A DNA stretch of 41,639 bases, taken from assembly GCA_948468385.1 (NCBI GenBank), contig CAOKHZ010000035.1, positions 1-41,639 of the forward strand, in the 5' to 3' direction. This stretch comes from an uncultured Faecalicatena sp. GTDB lineage: Bacteria > Bacillota > Clostridia > Lachnospirales > Lachnospiraceae. Shown piece by piece: positions 14,397 to 23,138 of this stretch. The notes below the pieces were generated by a model that was given only the letters and a program-made list of their open reading frames with translations, did not search any database and was not told the origin of the DNA. Position 1 is the first letter of the stretch; each line of letters starts with the position of its first letter. A program made the translations under genes and the position numbers.

Positions 14397-17120
14397 ATGA
14401 GTGGAAGTAAAACGAATGAAGCCCCAAGAGAGTCCATCTTGAAACTCGGCCAGATGATTACCGACCGTATCGGGCACAAGGTGACGGTGGACGACCCGGA
14501 ATACTGGGGACTGGCCTGCGTCGTAACGGACGAGATGGCCGAAATCGCGCTGAAAATGAAAGTGCGCAAACCTTTGACGTTCGAGCAACTGATGAAAGCG
14601 ACCGGAAAGAGCCGAGAGGTGCTCGAACCCATCGTAAACGAAATGTGCATCGTGGGATTGTTGGAGTACAACTGGGAAAATCCAGAGCACGTCAAACAGT
14701 ACGTGCTTCCGATGTTCGTGCCAGGCAGCGCCGAATTCACCAACATGAACAAAAAGCAGTTGGAGGAACACCCGGAACTGGGACGTTTCTTCGAGCGAAT
14801 GTCCAGACTCCCGCTTGAGAAAGTAACGCCGATGGTGCCGCCAGGAGGAGCCGGCATCGGCATGCACGTCATTCCGGTGGAAAAGGCCATCGAATCGGAA
14901 AACCAGTCCGTTGACGTCGAGCACATTTCACACTGGTTAAAAAAATATGACGGAAAATATGCGGCAAGTCCTTGTTCCTGCCGTTACTCCCGCCAGACCT
15001 TCGACGAGGGCTGCGCGGATGACCCGGAAGATTGGTGCATCGCGGTCGGCGACATGGCGGATTACGTCGTGGAGACCCAAAAAGGCGGACGCTACATTAC
15101 ATACGAAGAAGCCCTGGCGATATTAAAGCGTGCCGAAGACAATGGATTCGTACACCAGATTACGAACATTGATGGCAAGGACAAAATTTTCGCCATTTGC
15201 AACTGTAACGTCAACGTCTGTTACGCGCTGCGCACGTCCCAGCTTTTCAACACGCCGAACATGTCCCGCTCTGCATACGTGGCAAGGACCACGACGGAAA
15301 ACTGTGTCGCCTGCGGCCGTTGCGTGGAATATTGTCCGGCAGGAGCCGTAAAGCTCGGTCAGAAGCTTTGCACCAAGGACGGCCCGGTGGTATATCCGAA
15401 GCAAGAATTGCCGGATGCGGCCAAATGGGGGCCGGACAAATGGACGGAGGATTACCGCGACAAGAACCGTATCAATTGTTATGATACCGGAACCGCGCCG
15501 TGTAAGACCGCATGTCCGGCGCATATCGCGGTGCAAGGATATCTCAAGATGGCGGCGCAGGGAAGATATACCGAAGCCCTGGCGTTAATCAAGAAGGAAA
15601 ATCCGTTCCCGGCGGTCTGCGGAAATGTCTGTAACAGACGCTGCGAAGACGCTTGTACCAGAGGGACGATAGACCAGGCGATTGCCATTGACGAAGTAAA
15701 GAAATTTATCGCGCGGAAAGACTTGGAGGCCGAGACAAGGTACGTGCCCCCGATTATCCCGCCATCGACAAGCGACGACGGTTTCTCGGAGCAAATTGCC
15801 ATCATCGGAGGCGGCCCGGCCGGTTTAAGCTGCGCGTTCTATCTGGCAGAAAAGGGCTACAAGCCGACTGTCTTCGAAAAAAATGAGAGGCCGGGCGGAA
15901 TGCTTGTTTACGGAATCCCGTCTTTCAAGCTAGAAAAAGACGTGGTCGACGCGGAAATTGACATTATCCGGCAGATGGGCGTGGATATCCGCTGCGGTAT
16001 CGAGGTCGGCAAAGACGTGACTCTCGATGATTTGCGTGCAGAAGGCTACCAGGCATTTTATATCGCCATCGGCTGCCAGGGCGGAAGAAAGGCCGGTATC
16101 GAGGGCGAGGATGCCACGGGCGTGATGACCGCCGTTGACTTCCTAAGAGCGGTCGGCGCGGATGAGTCCTATCAGGTTCCGGGCAGAAGCGTCGTACTCG
16201 GCGGCGGAAACGTGGCCATCGACGTGGCTCGCACAAGCAGCCGCTGCGGCTCCCCGGAAGTATCCATGTTCTGCCTGGAAAGCCGCGACATCATGCCCGC
16301 CTCCAAGGACGAGATAGCCGAAGCGGAGGAAGAGGGCATCGTCATCAACTGCGGTTGGGGTCCGAAAGAAATCTTGACAGAAGACGGCAAGGTAACGGGC
16401 ATCATTTTGAAGAAATGCGTCTCCGTATTTGACAACAGCCACCGTTTCGACCCGAAATATAACGAGGACGAGACGATTACCGTGCCGTGCGAGCACGTGT
16501 TCCTAAGCATCGGCCAGAGCATCGTCTGGGGCGACCTGCTAGAAGGCTCCAAGGTAGAATTCGGACGCGGCGGGGCGGCCGTGGCAGACCCGGTTACTTA
16601 TCAGACGAACGAGCCGGACGTGTTTGTCGGCGGCGACGTTTACACCGGGCCGAAGTTCGCGATTGACGCCATCGCGGCCGGAAAAGAGGCGGCCGTCTCC
16701 ATCCACCGCTTCGTACAGCCGCACAGCAGCCTGACGATTGGACGCAACCGCCGCCAGTTTGTCGAGCTTGACAAGGAAAATATCAAGGTGGAGGATTACG
16801 ACCACTCCGAGCGTCAAATCCCGCCGATGGATGAATCCATTGACCATAAGAAATCCTTCCGCGACGCGCGCAAGCCATTTACGGAAGAGCAGGTCAAGAC
16901 CGAGACGGCGCGCTGCTTAGGATGCGGAGCCTCCGTCGTGGATGAAAACCGCTGTATCGGTTGCGGCGTGTGTACGACGAAATGTGAGTTCGACGCGATA
17001 CATTTGTACCGCGAACATCCGGAATGCAGCAACATGTACCGGTCGGAAGACAAATTCAAGGCAATACTGCCATACGCGATAAAACGCGGGCTGAAAATCA
17101 AGTTTGGAAAGAAAGATTAA
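14397..17120 (+). CDS. GltD-type FAD/NAD(P)H oxidoreductase with multiple [4Fe-4S] domains (907 aa)
   Basis: Residues 1-~300 hold an unusual N-terminal module with Cys-rich motifs (SPCSCRYS, CNCNVNVC). A ferredoxin-like motif follows (CVACGRCVEYCPAGAV), then a GltD-type Fe-S segment (CKTACPAHIAVQGYLK, CGNVCNRRCEDACTRG). An FAD Rossmann motif (IAIIGGGPAGLSCAFYLAEKG, residues ~465-485), an NAD(P)H motif (SVVLGGGNVAIDVARTSS) and a terminal ferredoxin (CLGCGAS, CIGCGVCTTKCEFDAIHL) complete it. The family transfers electrons from NAD(P)H through FAD to Fe-S clusters and on to a partner. The ATG at 14397 follows AAAGGAG at 8 nt. A DUF5692 membrane protein follows ~120 bases downstream. The substrate is not evident; it could reduce an organic acceptor or supply low-potential electrons. 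Confidence 0.9.
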   Translation: MSGSKTNEAPRESILKLGQMITDRIGHKVTVDDPEYWGLACVVTDEMAEIALKMKVRKPLTFEQLMKATGKSREVLEPIVNEMCIVGLLEYNWENPEHVKQYVLPMFVPGSAEFTNMNKKQLEEHPELGRFFERMSRLPLEKVTPMVPPGGAGIGMHVIPVEKAIESENQSVDVEHISHWLKKYDGKYAASPCSCRYSRQTFDEGCADDPEDWCIAVGDMADYVVETQKGGRYITYEEALAILKRAEDNGFVHQITNIDGKDKIFAICNCNVNVCYALRTSQLFNTPNMSRSAYVARTTTENCVACGRCVEYCPAGAVKLGQKLCTKDGPVVYPKQELPDAAKWGPDKWTEDYRDKNRINCYDTGTAPCKTACPAHIAVQGYLKMAAQGRYTEALALIKKENPFPAVCGNVCNRRCEDACTRGTIDQAIAIDEVKKFIARKDLEAETRYVPPIIPPSTSDDGFSEQIAIIGGGPAGLSCAFYLAEKGYKPTVFEKNERPGGMLVYGIPSFKLEKDVVDAEIDIIRQMGVDIRCGIEVGKDVTLDDLRAEGYQAFYIAIGCQGGRKAGIEGEDATGVMTAVDFLRAVGADESYQVPGRSVVLGGGNVAIDVARTSSRCGSPEVSMFCLESRDIMPASKDEIAEAEEEGIVINCGWGPKEILTEDGKVTGIILKKCVSVFDNSHRFDPKYNEDETITVPCEHVFLSIGQSIVWGDLLEGSKVEFGRGGAAVADPVTYQTNEPDVFVGGDVYTGPKFAIDAIAAGKEAAVSIHRFVQPHSSLTIGRNRRQFVELDKENIKVEDYDHSERQIPPMDESIDHKKSFRDARKPFTEEQVKTETARCLGCGASVVDENRCIGCGVCTTKCEFDAIHLYREHPECSNMYRSEDKFKAILPYAIKRGLKIKFGKKD

Positions 17121-17239
17121 GAAAACTCCGCATAACTAAGCTCGAAAGAACCTCGCCAAGGTATGCGGGGTACATTCGCACGTAGGCACTCAAAGCACGA
17201 GTGCCAAGTGCTCATAGTAAGGAAAGAGAGGGATTTATT

Positions 17240-18280
17240 ATGTTATTTCAAGTTTATGGGGACGGTGCCGGCTGGCAACTGTTCGGATGGGTATTGGTAT
17301 TTGCAGGATTGATTCTGGCGAACGAATTCGCCCGCCGCACGAAGCAAGGCGGCATCATCTGCTTCTTCGTGCTTCCGGCGGTATTGACGGTGTATTTCAT
17401 CGCCATCTACGTCTGCGCCGCGATGGGTATGGATTGGGCTTTAAATAACCCGACCTACGTCCATATGAACAGTTGGTTCCATTACGCGAAGCTGTATGCG
17501 GCAACCGCCGGATGTATCGGTTTCATGATGCTTAAGTACAAATGGAACATCGGCAAGACGGAATGGTTCAAGGTATTCCCGTTCGTCATCGTGGCAATCA
17601 ACATCCTGATTGCGGTGGTCAGCGATTTTGAGTCCGGCATCAAAGGAATGATGGCTCTGCAACAATTTGGTGACCGCTGGTGGCTGTCCTCTGAAAACGT
17701 ATGGCTGTACGGCGGCTGGTGGAACTGGGTGAACGGCATCGCCGGAATCTTAAACATCCTCTGTATGACCGGCTGGTGGGGAATTTATTCTTCCAAGGAC
17801 AAAAAAGACATGCTGTGGCCGGACATGACCTGGTGCTTCATCATCGCCTATGACTTGTGGAACTTCGAGTACACGTACAACAACCTGCCGACCCACGCCT
17901 GGTACTGCGGTTTGGCTTTGTTACTGGCCCCGACCTTTGCCAACATGTTGTGGAACAAGGGCGGTTGGATTCAAAACCGTGCCAACACGTTGGCCTTGTG
18001 GTGCATGTTTGCCCAAGTATTCCCGATGTTCCAGGATTACAGCCAATTCACGACCATCCCGGTACTTTATGCGGACGGCTTTATGGATGCGGCGGTACGC
18101 CCGACGGCGGCAAACCCGACCATGCAAGGCGTGGTAGCCATCCTCGCGCTGGCGGCGAACGTAGTATGCTTTGCATTTATCATCAAGCGTTCCATCGAGC
18201 AGAAGAAGAACCCTTATAAGCAGGAAATCTTCACGGACCAGAAAGATTTCCAGATTGCATACGCAAGGGCGGAGAAATAA
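17240..18280 (+). CDS. DUF5692-family integral membrane protein
   Basis: A 346-residue, very hydrophobic and Trp-rich protein with about eight or nine membrane segments (for example FGWVLVFAGLILANEFA, ICFFVLPAVLTVYFIAIYVCA, GVVAILALAANVVCFAFII) and a short charged C-terminal tail. Typical stretches are WWNWVNGIAGILNILCMTGW and YDLWNFEYTYNNLPTHAWYC, which I associate with the DUF5692 family; no function is established that I can cite. The ATG at 17240 follows GAGAGGG. It shares the operon of the Fe-S/FAD oxidoreductase, so a role as membrane partner or transporter of that enzyme's substrate is plausible but inferred. It ends before a strong bidirectional terminator. Confidence 0.8.
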   Translation: MLFQVYGDGAGWQLFGWVLVFAGLILANEFARRTKQGGIICFFVLPAVLTVYFIAIYVCAAMGMDWALNNPTYVHMNSWFHYAKLYAATAGCIGFMMLKYKWNIGKTEWFKVFPFVIVAINILIAVVSDFESGIKGMMALQQFGDRWWLSSENVWLYGGWWNWVNGIAGILNILCMTGWWGIYSSKDKKDMLWPDMTWCFIIAYDLWNFEYTYNNLPTHAWYCGLALLLAPTFANMLWNKGGWIQNRANTLALWCMFAQVFPMFQDYSQFTTIPVLYADGFMDAAVRPTAANPTMQGVVAILALAANVVCFAFIIKRSIEQKKNPYKQEIFTDQKDFQIAYARAEK

Positions 18281-18365
18281 GTTTTCAGAAATAAAGACCA
18301 TAATGGCCGCATTTCCCCGGCAGGAGAAACAAACACAAAACAACACCCTTGTCATCCGCAAGGAG

Positions 18366-18406
18366 AAAAACACTGGATGCCGTAAATGACGGCTCCAGTG
18401 TTTTTT
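18366..18406. terminator. Bidirectional terminator between convergent operons
   Basis: AACACTGGA-t-GCCG pairs with CGGC-TCCAGTGTT, flanked by A-run and T-run (TTTTTT on the plus strand, TTTTT on the minus). It closes the DUF5692 operon and the opposing minus-strand operon. A second stem (TTTTGCCGG/CCGGCAAAA, 18450-18475) lies just beyond it without a T-run. Confidence 0.85.
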
Positions 18407-18491
18407 AATGAAAAATATTCAAACACCACTGTTTCCATTTGCTTTTTGCCGGCCTCGCAAGTCCGGCAAAACAAGCAGACGGATTATTTTC

Positions 18492-18674
18492 CTAAACGCG
18501 CCGGTCGCGCACCTGGGAATTATAATGCTTGTTCAACAATGGTCGGATTACATAATAAATCAGCTTGTTTTCCGCATTCGTCATGTAAATGGTAAATGTC
18601 ACTGCAAAGCCGGCCAACGCGGTGATTAGAAGCGTCTTAATTATTTTGACCAAAAACGTCGGAACTTTCTTCAT
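18492..18674 (-). CDS. Small single-span membrane protein (60 aa)
   Basis: Start ATG at 18674 after AAGGCGG. The sequence has a basic N-terminus (MKKVPTFLVKIIK), one membrane helix (TLLITALAGFAVTFTIYM) and a positively charged tail. It begins 18 bases after the dehydratase-family gene and ends before the shared terminator, so it is the last gene of that operon. I do not recognise a family. Confidence 0.6.
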   Translation of the reverse strand: MKKVPTFLVKIIKTLLITALAGFAVTFTIYMTNAENKLIYYVIRPLLNKHYNSQVRDRRV

Positions 18675-18692
18675 CTGTCAACACCGCCTTTC

Positions 18693-20300
18693 TTAATAAG
18701 CTTCGGAATCGTCAAAATCAACAAGTGTCGGATCCAGTGGTTGCTCGTTTAGGACTATGGACATATAATCGCTGATGCGCTTGCGCATGTCCCTGCGTGA
18801 AACCGTGCGGCAGTCCTCCAGGTCATGCTCCAGGAAAACAAAATGGAAGCCAAGATCTCTGGCCTGCTCTTCCATCATCGCATGAACGCCATTCATTCCT
18901 TTGCAGGAGACATTGTCGTTGAAAATTACCATGTCGCAGTTAAACCTCTTCGCCCATTCCCAGACTGCGTTGACATTTTCCCATCCTCCCACCGCGTGGT
19001 GGCGCATGGTGGCCTTTTCGGAGAGCAATGCCAGATCCTTGATGGCCTCTTCTGAATCCGTGGTGTTGATTTGATTATACCCCATCGTGGAATCCATGTT
19101 CAGCACGATATTGATGCCCCAGCAGTTTTCCACCCAGGTTGGAAAGTCCGTATAATACACCGCGGACGGTCCCCATAGAAATGCCCGATGGCGCGTCTTT
19201 CCCGAAAACGGCTCATATTTCTCCTTGTAGGCTTTCGTAATCAGCTTCAACACCTTGCGGTCAGTTTTCGTGAAATAGGAATCCTGCCCATTGACCGAAG
19301 CCCAGGAATATAGCCGGTACAAGGATTCGGCAATACCCACGAGCGCACAGTATGGCGTCTTCATGAATTCCCATTTTTCAAGCTCAATGGCATTCTGCTC
19401 ATTCATTTCCTTCGCGTGTTTGAACAACTCGTCCCAATCATATGTAACGCCGTATTCCTTTTCAATAAAGGCTATCGTGTCCTTCAGCATCTGGGTGGAA
19501 TAGGGATGCGCGCCAGGCTCATTATGGATCATGGCCAGGGTGACCGGCATGTCCGGAAGCCCTACCCGGCGACGCTGGAACATGGAAGTCGCCTCGCTGG
19601 CGTTACAAGGCATGTTGGTGGTAATGAACGCCTTGCCGATGATTGGAAAAGCATCATCGATGGCCACACCCGTCTCCGCCGCGCAACGGGAACAGACATC
19701 CGCCGGAAGGCCGAAAGACTCTGCCACGTCAATATAGTAAGGTTCCAGTTGCTGGTCAATGTCACAGATGATAAATTCCGGCAACGTCTGCAAGGGAATC
19801 GGAATCAAATCCTTGAACCCGGTCAGGAACAATGGGGGCAGCACCTCGTCATAAGGAATCATTTGATCCGACAAAGGGCCTCCGCCCAGACGCTTGTCAT
19901 TGGACAGCACGAGGGCAATTTTCTTCGTCAAGCTCTGCACGATGGCATGCATGTTGTGGTGCGCGATTCGCAGTTCATACCCCCGATAGCCTTCAAACAA
20001 ACGGTCAATGAACATAAAGGTTCCCAGGTAAGAACCCATCCACCGATATTCCCAGAAGCCTTTCAGACAAGGGATGGGGGCTGACGCGACCATGGCGGTC
20101 ATGGATCCCAGGTTCTTCATCCACTGGCCGTAATCATAGAGCGTGTCCCTTATGCCGCGCCATTCCCGGTACTTGGCCACGCCGGTCTTATCATAATAAC
20201 GGCTTCTAAGCCCGCCAATACCGCGCCTGGCCTGCCAGAGAGGGTCGAACCGTTGCAGTTTCTTGTCAATTCTTTGAACCAGTCCGTCTATCATAATCAT
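18693..20300 (-). CDS. 2-hydroxyacyl-CoA dehydratase / benzoyl-CoA reductase family protein (535 aa)
   Basis: The fold-level signature of the HgdA/HgdB (HGD-D) family is spread over the protein: a Cys-bearing block around residues 205-245 (ADVCSRCAAETGVAIDDAF, TTNMPCNASEATSM), a central IHNEPGAHPYSTQ segment, and a C-terminal block with FNCDMVIFNDNVSCKGMNGV. In characterised members, Cys residues bind a [4Fe-4S] cluster used for ketyl-radical dehydration or reduction of acyl-CoA substrates. The start at 20300 follows GGAGGTG and overlaps the upstream subunit gene by 4 bases. The pair probably forms a heterodimer. No activator ATPase (HgdC type) or CoA-transferase is in the window. Confidence 0.82.
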   Translation of the reverse strand: MIMIDGLVQRIDKKLQRFDPLWQARRGIGGLRSRYYDKTGVAKYREWRGIRDTLYDYGQWMKNLGSMTAMVASAPIPCLKGFWEYRWMGSYLGTFMFIDRLFEGYRGYELRIAHHNMHAIVQSLTKKIALVLSNDKRLGGGPLSDQMIPYDEVLPPLFLTGFKDLIPIPLQTLPEFIICDIDQQLEPYYIDVAESFGLPADVCSRCAAETGVAIDDAFPIIGKAFITTNMPCNASEATSMFQRRRVGLPDMPVTLAMIHNEPGAHPYSTQMLKDTIAFIEKEYGVTYDWDELFKHAKEMNEQNAIELEKWEFMKTPYCALVGIAESLYRLYSWASVNGQDSYFTKTDRKVLKLITKAYKEKYEPFSGKTRHRAFLWGPSAVYYTDFPTWVENCWGINIVLNMDSTMGYNQINTTDSEEAIKDLALLSEKATMRHHAVGGWENVNAVWEWAKRFNCDMVIFNDNVSCKGMNGVHAMMEEQARDLGFHFVFLEHDLEDCRTVSRRDMRKRISDYMSIVLNEQPLDPTLVDFDDSEAY

Positions 20301-21490
20301 GCCTTGTCACCTCCCGGGATTTTTTTAATTTCCAATGCTTCGACAAATGCTTGGAAACGGGTACGGAGCTGCTCGATGCTCCCCAGCGAGTATTCCTTCT
20401 CAATGGTGCAGCACGGAATACCCATCTCATTGGTGAAAATGTTGGAGGCCAGAACCTTTTCATAACTCCAGAATTCACAGAACTTCATGTTCTCGTAGAT
20501 CACGCCGTCGGCACCGTATTCTTTGGCAAGGCGGCGCACCTCTTCGTGGCGCTGGTCAATCTTGCCGCCGTCCATAAAGCGGGCACATTGATTCCACTGT
20601 AAATAATGACGGCAAATCGCGTCGTACGCGCTTTCACCCTCTTGGAGGATGATTTGCTCACGGCCGGGGAAACTGCCAAAACAGTAGCGGTCAGCAACGA
20701 CCATGGCACCGCACATCTCGATTAGTTTCGTAAACTCCGGGTCATCAATCTCGGAGCCGGCCAGGACGACACGGGCACGAAACGGGAACTTAGGTTCCGG
20801 CTCCCTGCTTTTAAGCTCCTCCAGCGTATCTTTCAGGTAAGGTAATATCAGAGCGTGCGGGCACACCTGGCTTACCAGCTCAATCACATGGAATTCGTAC
20901 CCGGTGATTGGCGGGTTGGGGAGCTTGCGGTAATTCCCGATTTCCGTGATAACCTGGCTGATTTCATTGTGGAGCCGGACGGCTTCGCGCATGGCATCCT
21001 CGGAAACGTCAATGCCAAACCGGTCACGCAGTTCATCCACCACCTTCAGTTTCAGCTGGGATTTGTAATAATCCAGGCTTGTCTTGTCTCCCTTCATGGG
21101 CGGGTCAATAATTGTGACAAAAAAACGATCGTTCTTGACGGGCCTTAGCAGGAAAAAGTGCTCCTCCATGCGCTCCATGGCCGCACAGCACTCCGCGCCA
21201 AAAAGCGCGTCAAGATAATGATATCCGCCTTCCATGGCGCGTTCCAAAATGGCCCGGACATAAGGGCAGTTTCTGGTGGTCATGTAATAGTCGGCGATGT
21301 TTGTGGATCTCATGCCGGGAGCCCGCAGGCGGCTTGAAAAACAGCCCGGGAGATTTAACAGTGCTTCCGGGATATAATAACAATTATACCCAAGCGCACG
21401 TTTTCCGTCCTCCACGGCCCGCGCGACCAGCTCGTTGCGGGCATCCCGCAGGAGATCCTCAAAGTAGATGAAATGTTTTAAATCTTTCAA
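20297..21490 (-). CDS. 2-hydroxyacyl-CoA dehydratase family protein, second subunit (397 aa)
   Basis: N-terminal block typical of the family (NCYYIPEALLNLPGCFSSRL, TTRNCPYVRAILERAM, FGAECCAAMERM) and the C-terminal block EYGADGVIYENMKFCEFWSYE, which carries the Cys normally involved in cluster or substrate binding. The start codon is TTG at 21490, six bases after AGAGGTG. It is followed by the 535-residue partner with a 4-base overlap. The order and coupling resemble HgdA-HgdB or FldB-FldC pairs, but sequence divergence, in particular the long partner, means the substrate cannot be named. Confidence 0.84.
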   Translation of the reverse strand: MKDLKHFIYFEDLLRDARNELVARAVEDGKRALGYNCYYIPEALLNLPGCFSSRLRAPGMRSTNIADYYMTTRNCPYVRAILERAMEGGYHYLDALFGAECCAAMERMEEHFFLLRPVKNDRFFVTIIDPPMKGDKTSLDYYKSQLKLKVVDELRDRFGIDVSEDAMREAVRLHNEISQVITEIGNYRKLPNPPITGYEFHVIELVSQVCPHALILPYLKDTLEELKSREPEPKFPFRARVVLAGSEIDDPEFTKLIEMCGAMVVADRYCFGSFPGREQIILQEGESAYDAICRHYLQWNQCARFMDGGKIDQRHEEVRRLAKEYGADGVIYENMKFCEFWSYEKVLASNIFTNEMGIPCCTIEKEYSLGSIEQLRTRFQAFVEALEIKKIPGGDKA

Positions 21491-21585
21491 TTGTTACACC
21501 TCTTTTCTTAGTAAGTTTTACATGAGTCAATTATATCATCCCTAGAAAAAGCGGTCAACAAATATGTGCTTTAACTCTCCTTATG

Positions 21586-21750
21586 GTTACTATTCACGGC
21601 CTGCGGCCGCGATAGTAACGGCATTCGGCCATTTAAAATCGCCTATGGCAATGGCCGAAATGCCCAATCGACACCATCACTTTATCGAACGGAGGCTGTG
21701 CGGCGAGGCGCACAGCCCCGTGAAAAGTAACCTCCTGATGTTACTTTTCA
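21586..21750. repeat. Compact multi-hairpin element with near-perfect terminal inverted repeats (MITE-like)
   Basis: Four consecutive hairpins: GTTACTAT/ATAGTAAC (21586-21619), GGCATTCGGCCAT with ATGGCCGAAATGCC (21620-21664), GGCTGTGC/GCACAGCC (21694-21717), and TGAAAAGTAAC/GTTACTTTTCA (21721-21750). In addition GTTACTATTCACGG at the left end and CCGTGAAAAGTAAC at 21718-21731 are inverted copies (13 of 14). No ORF. It lies between two unrelated genes and looks like a small mobile or structured-RNA element. Confidence 0.65.
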
Positions 21751-21770
21751 ACGAAAAAAGGGAATCACTC

Positions 21771-21799
21771 TTGTATTCCTTATTGGCTTTGGCTATAAT
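21771..21799 (+). promoter_or_regulatory. Promoter of the DUF4143 ATPase
   Basis: TTGTAT (21771-21776), 17 bases, TATAAT (21794-21799), 39 bases ahead of the start codon. Confidence 0.7.
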
Positions 21800-21837
21800 A
21801 ATATCACGTATTAAATTAGCCGAAAGGAGTGATTAGC

Positions 21838-23067
21838 TTGACATCCTATATAAAACGTCACGCGGAATCCACCGTGCAACAGCTTTCCAACATGTTTGGC
21901 GCAGTTTTGGTCGCGGGTCCCAGGCAAGTCGGCAAGACGACGATGTTGCAGAAATTAACCGCAGGGATAAACTACGTCACGCTCGATGACCTGATACTCT
22001 TGGCCAGTGCCAAAGAGGAGGGCAACACCTTTTTCAAAGATAATCCGCCACCGGTTTTTGTGGATGAAATCCAAAAGGCATCGGAATTATTTTCCCAAAT
22101 TAAAATGATTCTTGACCGGGAACATAAAAAGGGGCAGTTTTTTATGTGTGGTTCACAGCAATTTCAAATGATGCAAGGAGTCAGCGAGTCCCTTTCCGGC
22201 CGCGTCGGACTGTTGACCTTGCTTGGTTTCTCCCTGCGCGAGCGATACGGCGTCACCGACAACACGCCGTTTCTTCCCACGGCCGAATATTTCGCAGAGC
22301 GCAAAAAGACGTTACCTGAAATTTCCTATGATGACGTTTGGCAAATGATTCACCGGGGTTCCATGCCGGAGCTCTGTGAAAATTCTGATTTTGACTGGCA
22401 AATGTTTTACGGCGCGTACGTCCGCACCTATATTGAGCGGGACGTCCGCGATTTGTCCGAGGTGGGCGACATCATCAAATTTGCACGCTTCATGACGGCG
22501 GTCGCGGCTTCCACCGGCCAGCTTGTCAATGTCGCGTCCCTCGCACGCGACGTGGGCGTCAGCCAACCGACGGCAGAGCGGTGGCTTTCCATCCTCGTCG
22601 CCTCCAACATCGTTTACTTGTTAAGGCCCTACTCCAATAATGTCACAAAGCGGGCGGTCAAGACTCCGAAATTATATTTCCTTGATACCGGCCTTGCGGC
22701 ATATTTAACAAAATGGAACACCGTGGACGTACTAAAAAGTGGCGCGATGGCAGGAGCCTTTTTTGAAACCTTCGTCATTTCGGAAATCCTTAAAAGCTAT
22801 TATAACAAAGGCATCGTTGAGCCGCCCTTGTATTTTTATCGGGACAAGGACATGAACGAGATTGACTTGCTGATTGAAGACGGCGGGACTCTTTATCCGT
22901 TGGAAATGAAAAAACACGCCGATCCAAGAAAACGAGACATCGAGGCTTTCGATTTGCTGGACAAGATTCCCGGGATAAAGCGCGGGGCGGGCGGGGTCAT
23001 CTGCCTATATGACCGCCTCGTCACGCTTAAGGAAAACGACCGCGCCATCCCCATCAATTATCTGTAA
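21838..23067 (+). CDS. AAA-type ATP-binding protein with DUF4143 domain
   Basis: Walker A GPRQVGKTTML (residues ~27-37), Walker B-like PPPVFVDEIQKA, sensor region FFMCGSQQFQMM, and a C-terminal DUF4143 / PD-(D/E)XK-like part (YFLDTGLAAYLTKW, FFETFVISEILK, RDKDMNEIDLLIEDGGTLYPLEMKK). The E-x-D and E-x-K arrangement of the last block resembles a nuclease core. The TTG at 21838 is preferred because AAGGAG lies 9 bases ahead; a GTG at 21829 would overlap the ribosome site. The family is abundant in gut anaerobes and its role is unclear. It appears intact and has its own promoter. Confidence 0.85.
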   Translation: MTSYIKRHAESTVQQLSNMFGAVLVAGPRQVGKTTMLQKLTAGINYVTLDDLILLASAKEEGNTFFKDNPPPVFVDEIQKASELFSQIKMILDREHKKGQFFMCGSQQFQMMQGVSESLSGRVGLLTLLGFSLRERYGVTDNTPFLPTAEYFAERKKTLPEISYDDVWQMIHRGSMPELCENSDFDWQMFYGAYVRTYIERDVRDLSEVGDIIKFARFMTAVAASTGQLVNVASLARDVGVSQPTAERWLSILVASNIVYLLRPYSNNVTKRAVKTPKLYFLDTGLAAYLTKWNTVDVLKSGAMAGAFFETFVISEILKSYYNKGIVEPPLYFYRDKDMNEIDLLIEDGGTLYPLEMKKHADPRKRDIEAFDLLDKIPGIKRGAGGVICLYDRLVTLKENDRAIPINYL

Positions 23068-23081
23068 ATCTACCAGTATAC

Positions 23082-23138
23082 TAGTATAGTCCACACTAAT
23101 TCCCCTTATGTTTTGCTTAATTAGTGAGGACTATACTA
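23082..23138. repeat. 20-bp inverted repeat (19/20) between DUF4143 gene and AraC remnant
   Basis: TAGTATAGTCCACACTAATT is mirrored at 23119-23138 with one mismatch around a 17-base spacer. It may terminate the convergent genes or be a small mobile-element scar; there is no clear T-run. Confidence 0.6.

Noticed and set aside
14208-14924. A minus-strand ORF over the oxidoreductase start
   Set aside because: Fully contained in the shadow of a well-supported gene and its structured leader; Phe/His-rich product without family features.
21586-21750. CRISPR array
   Set aside because: The hairpins differ from one another, with no regular repeat-spacer pattern and no cas genes in the window.
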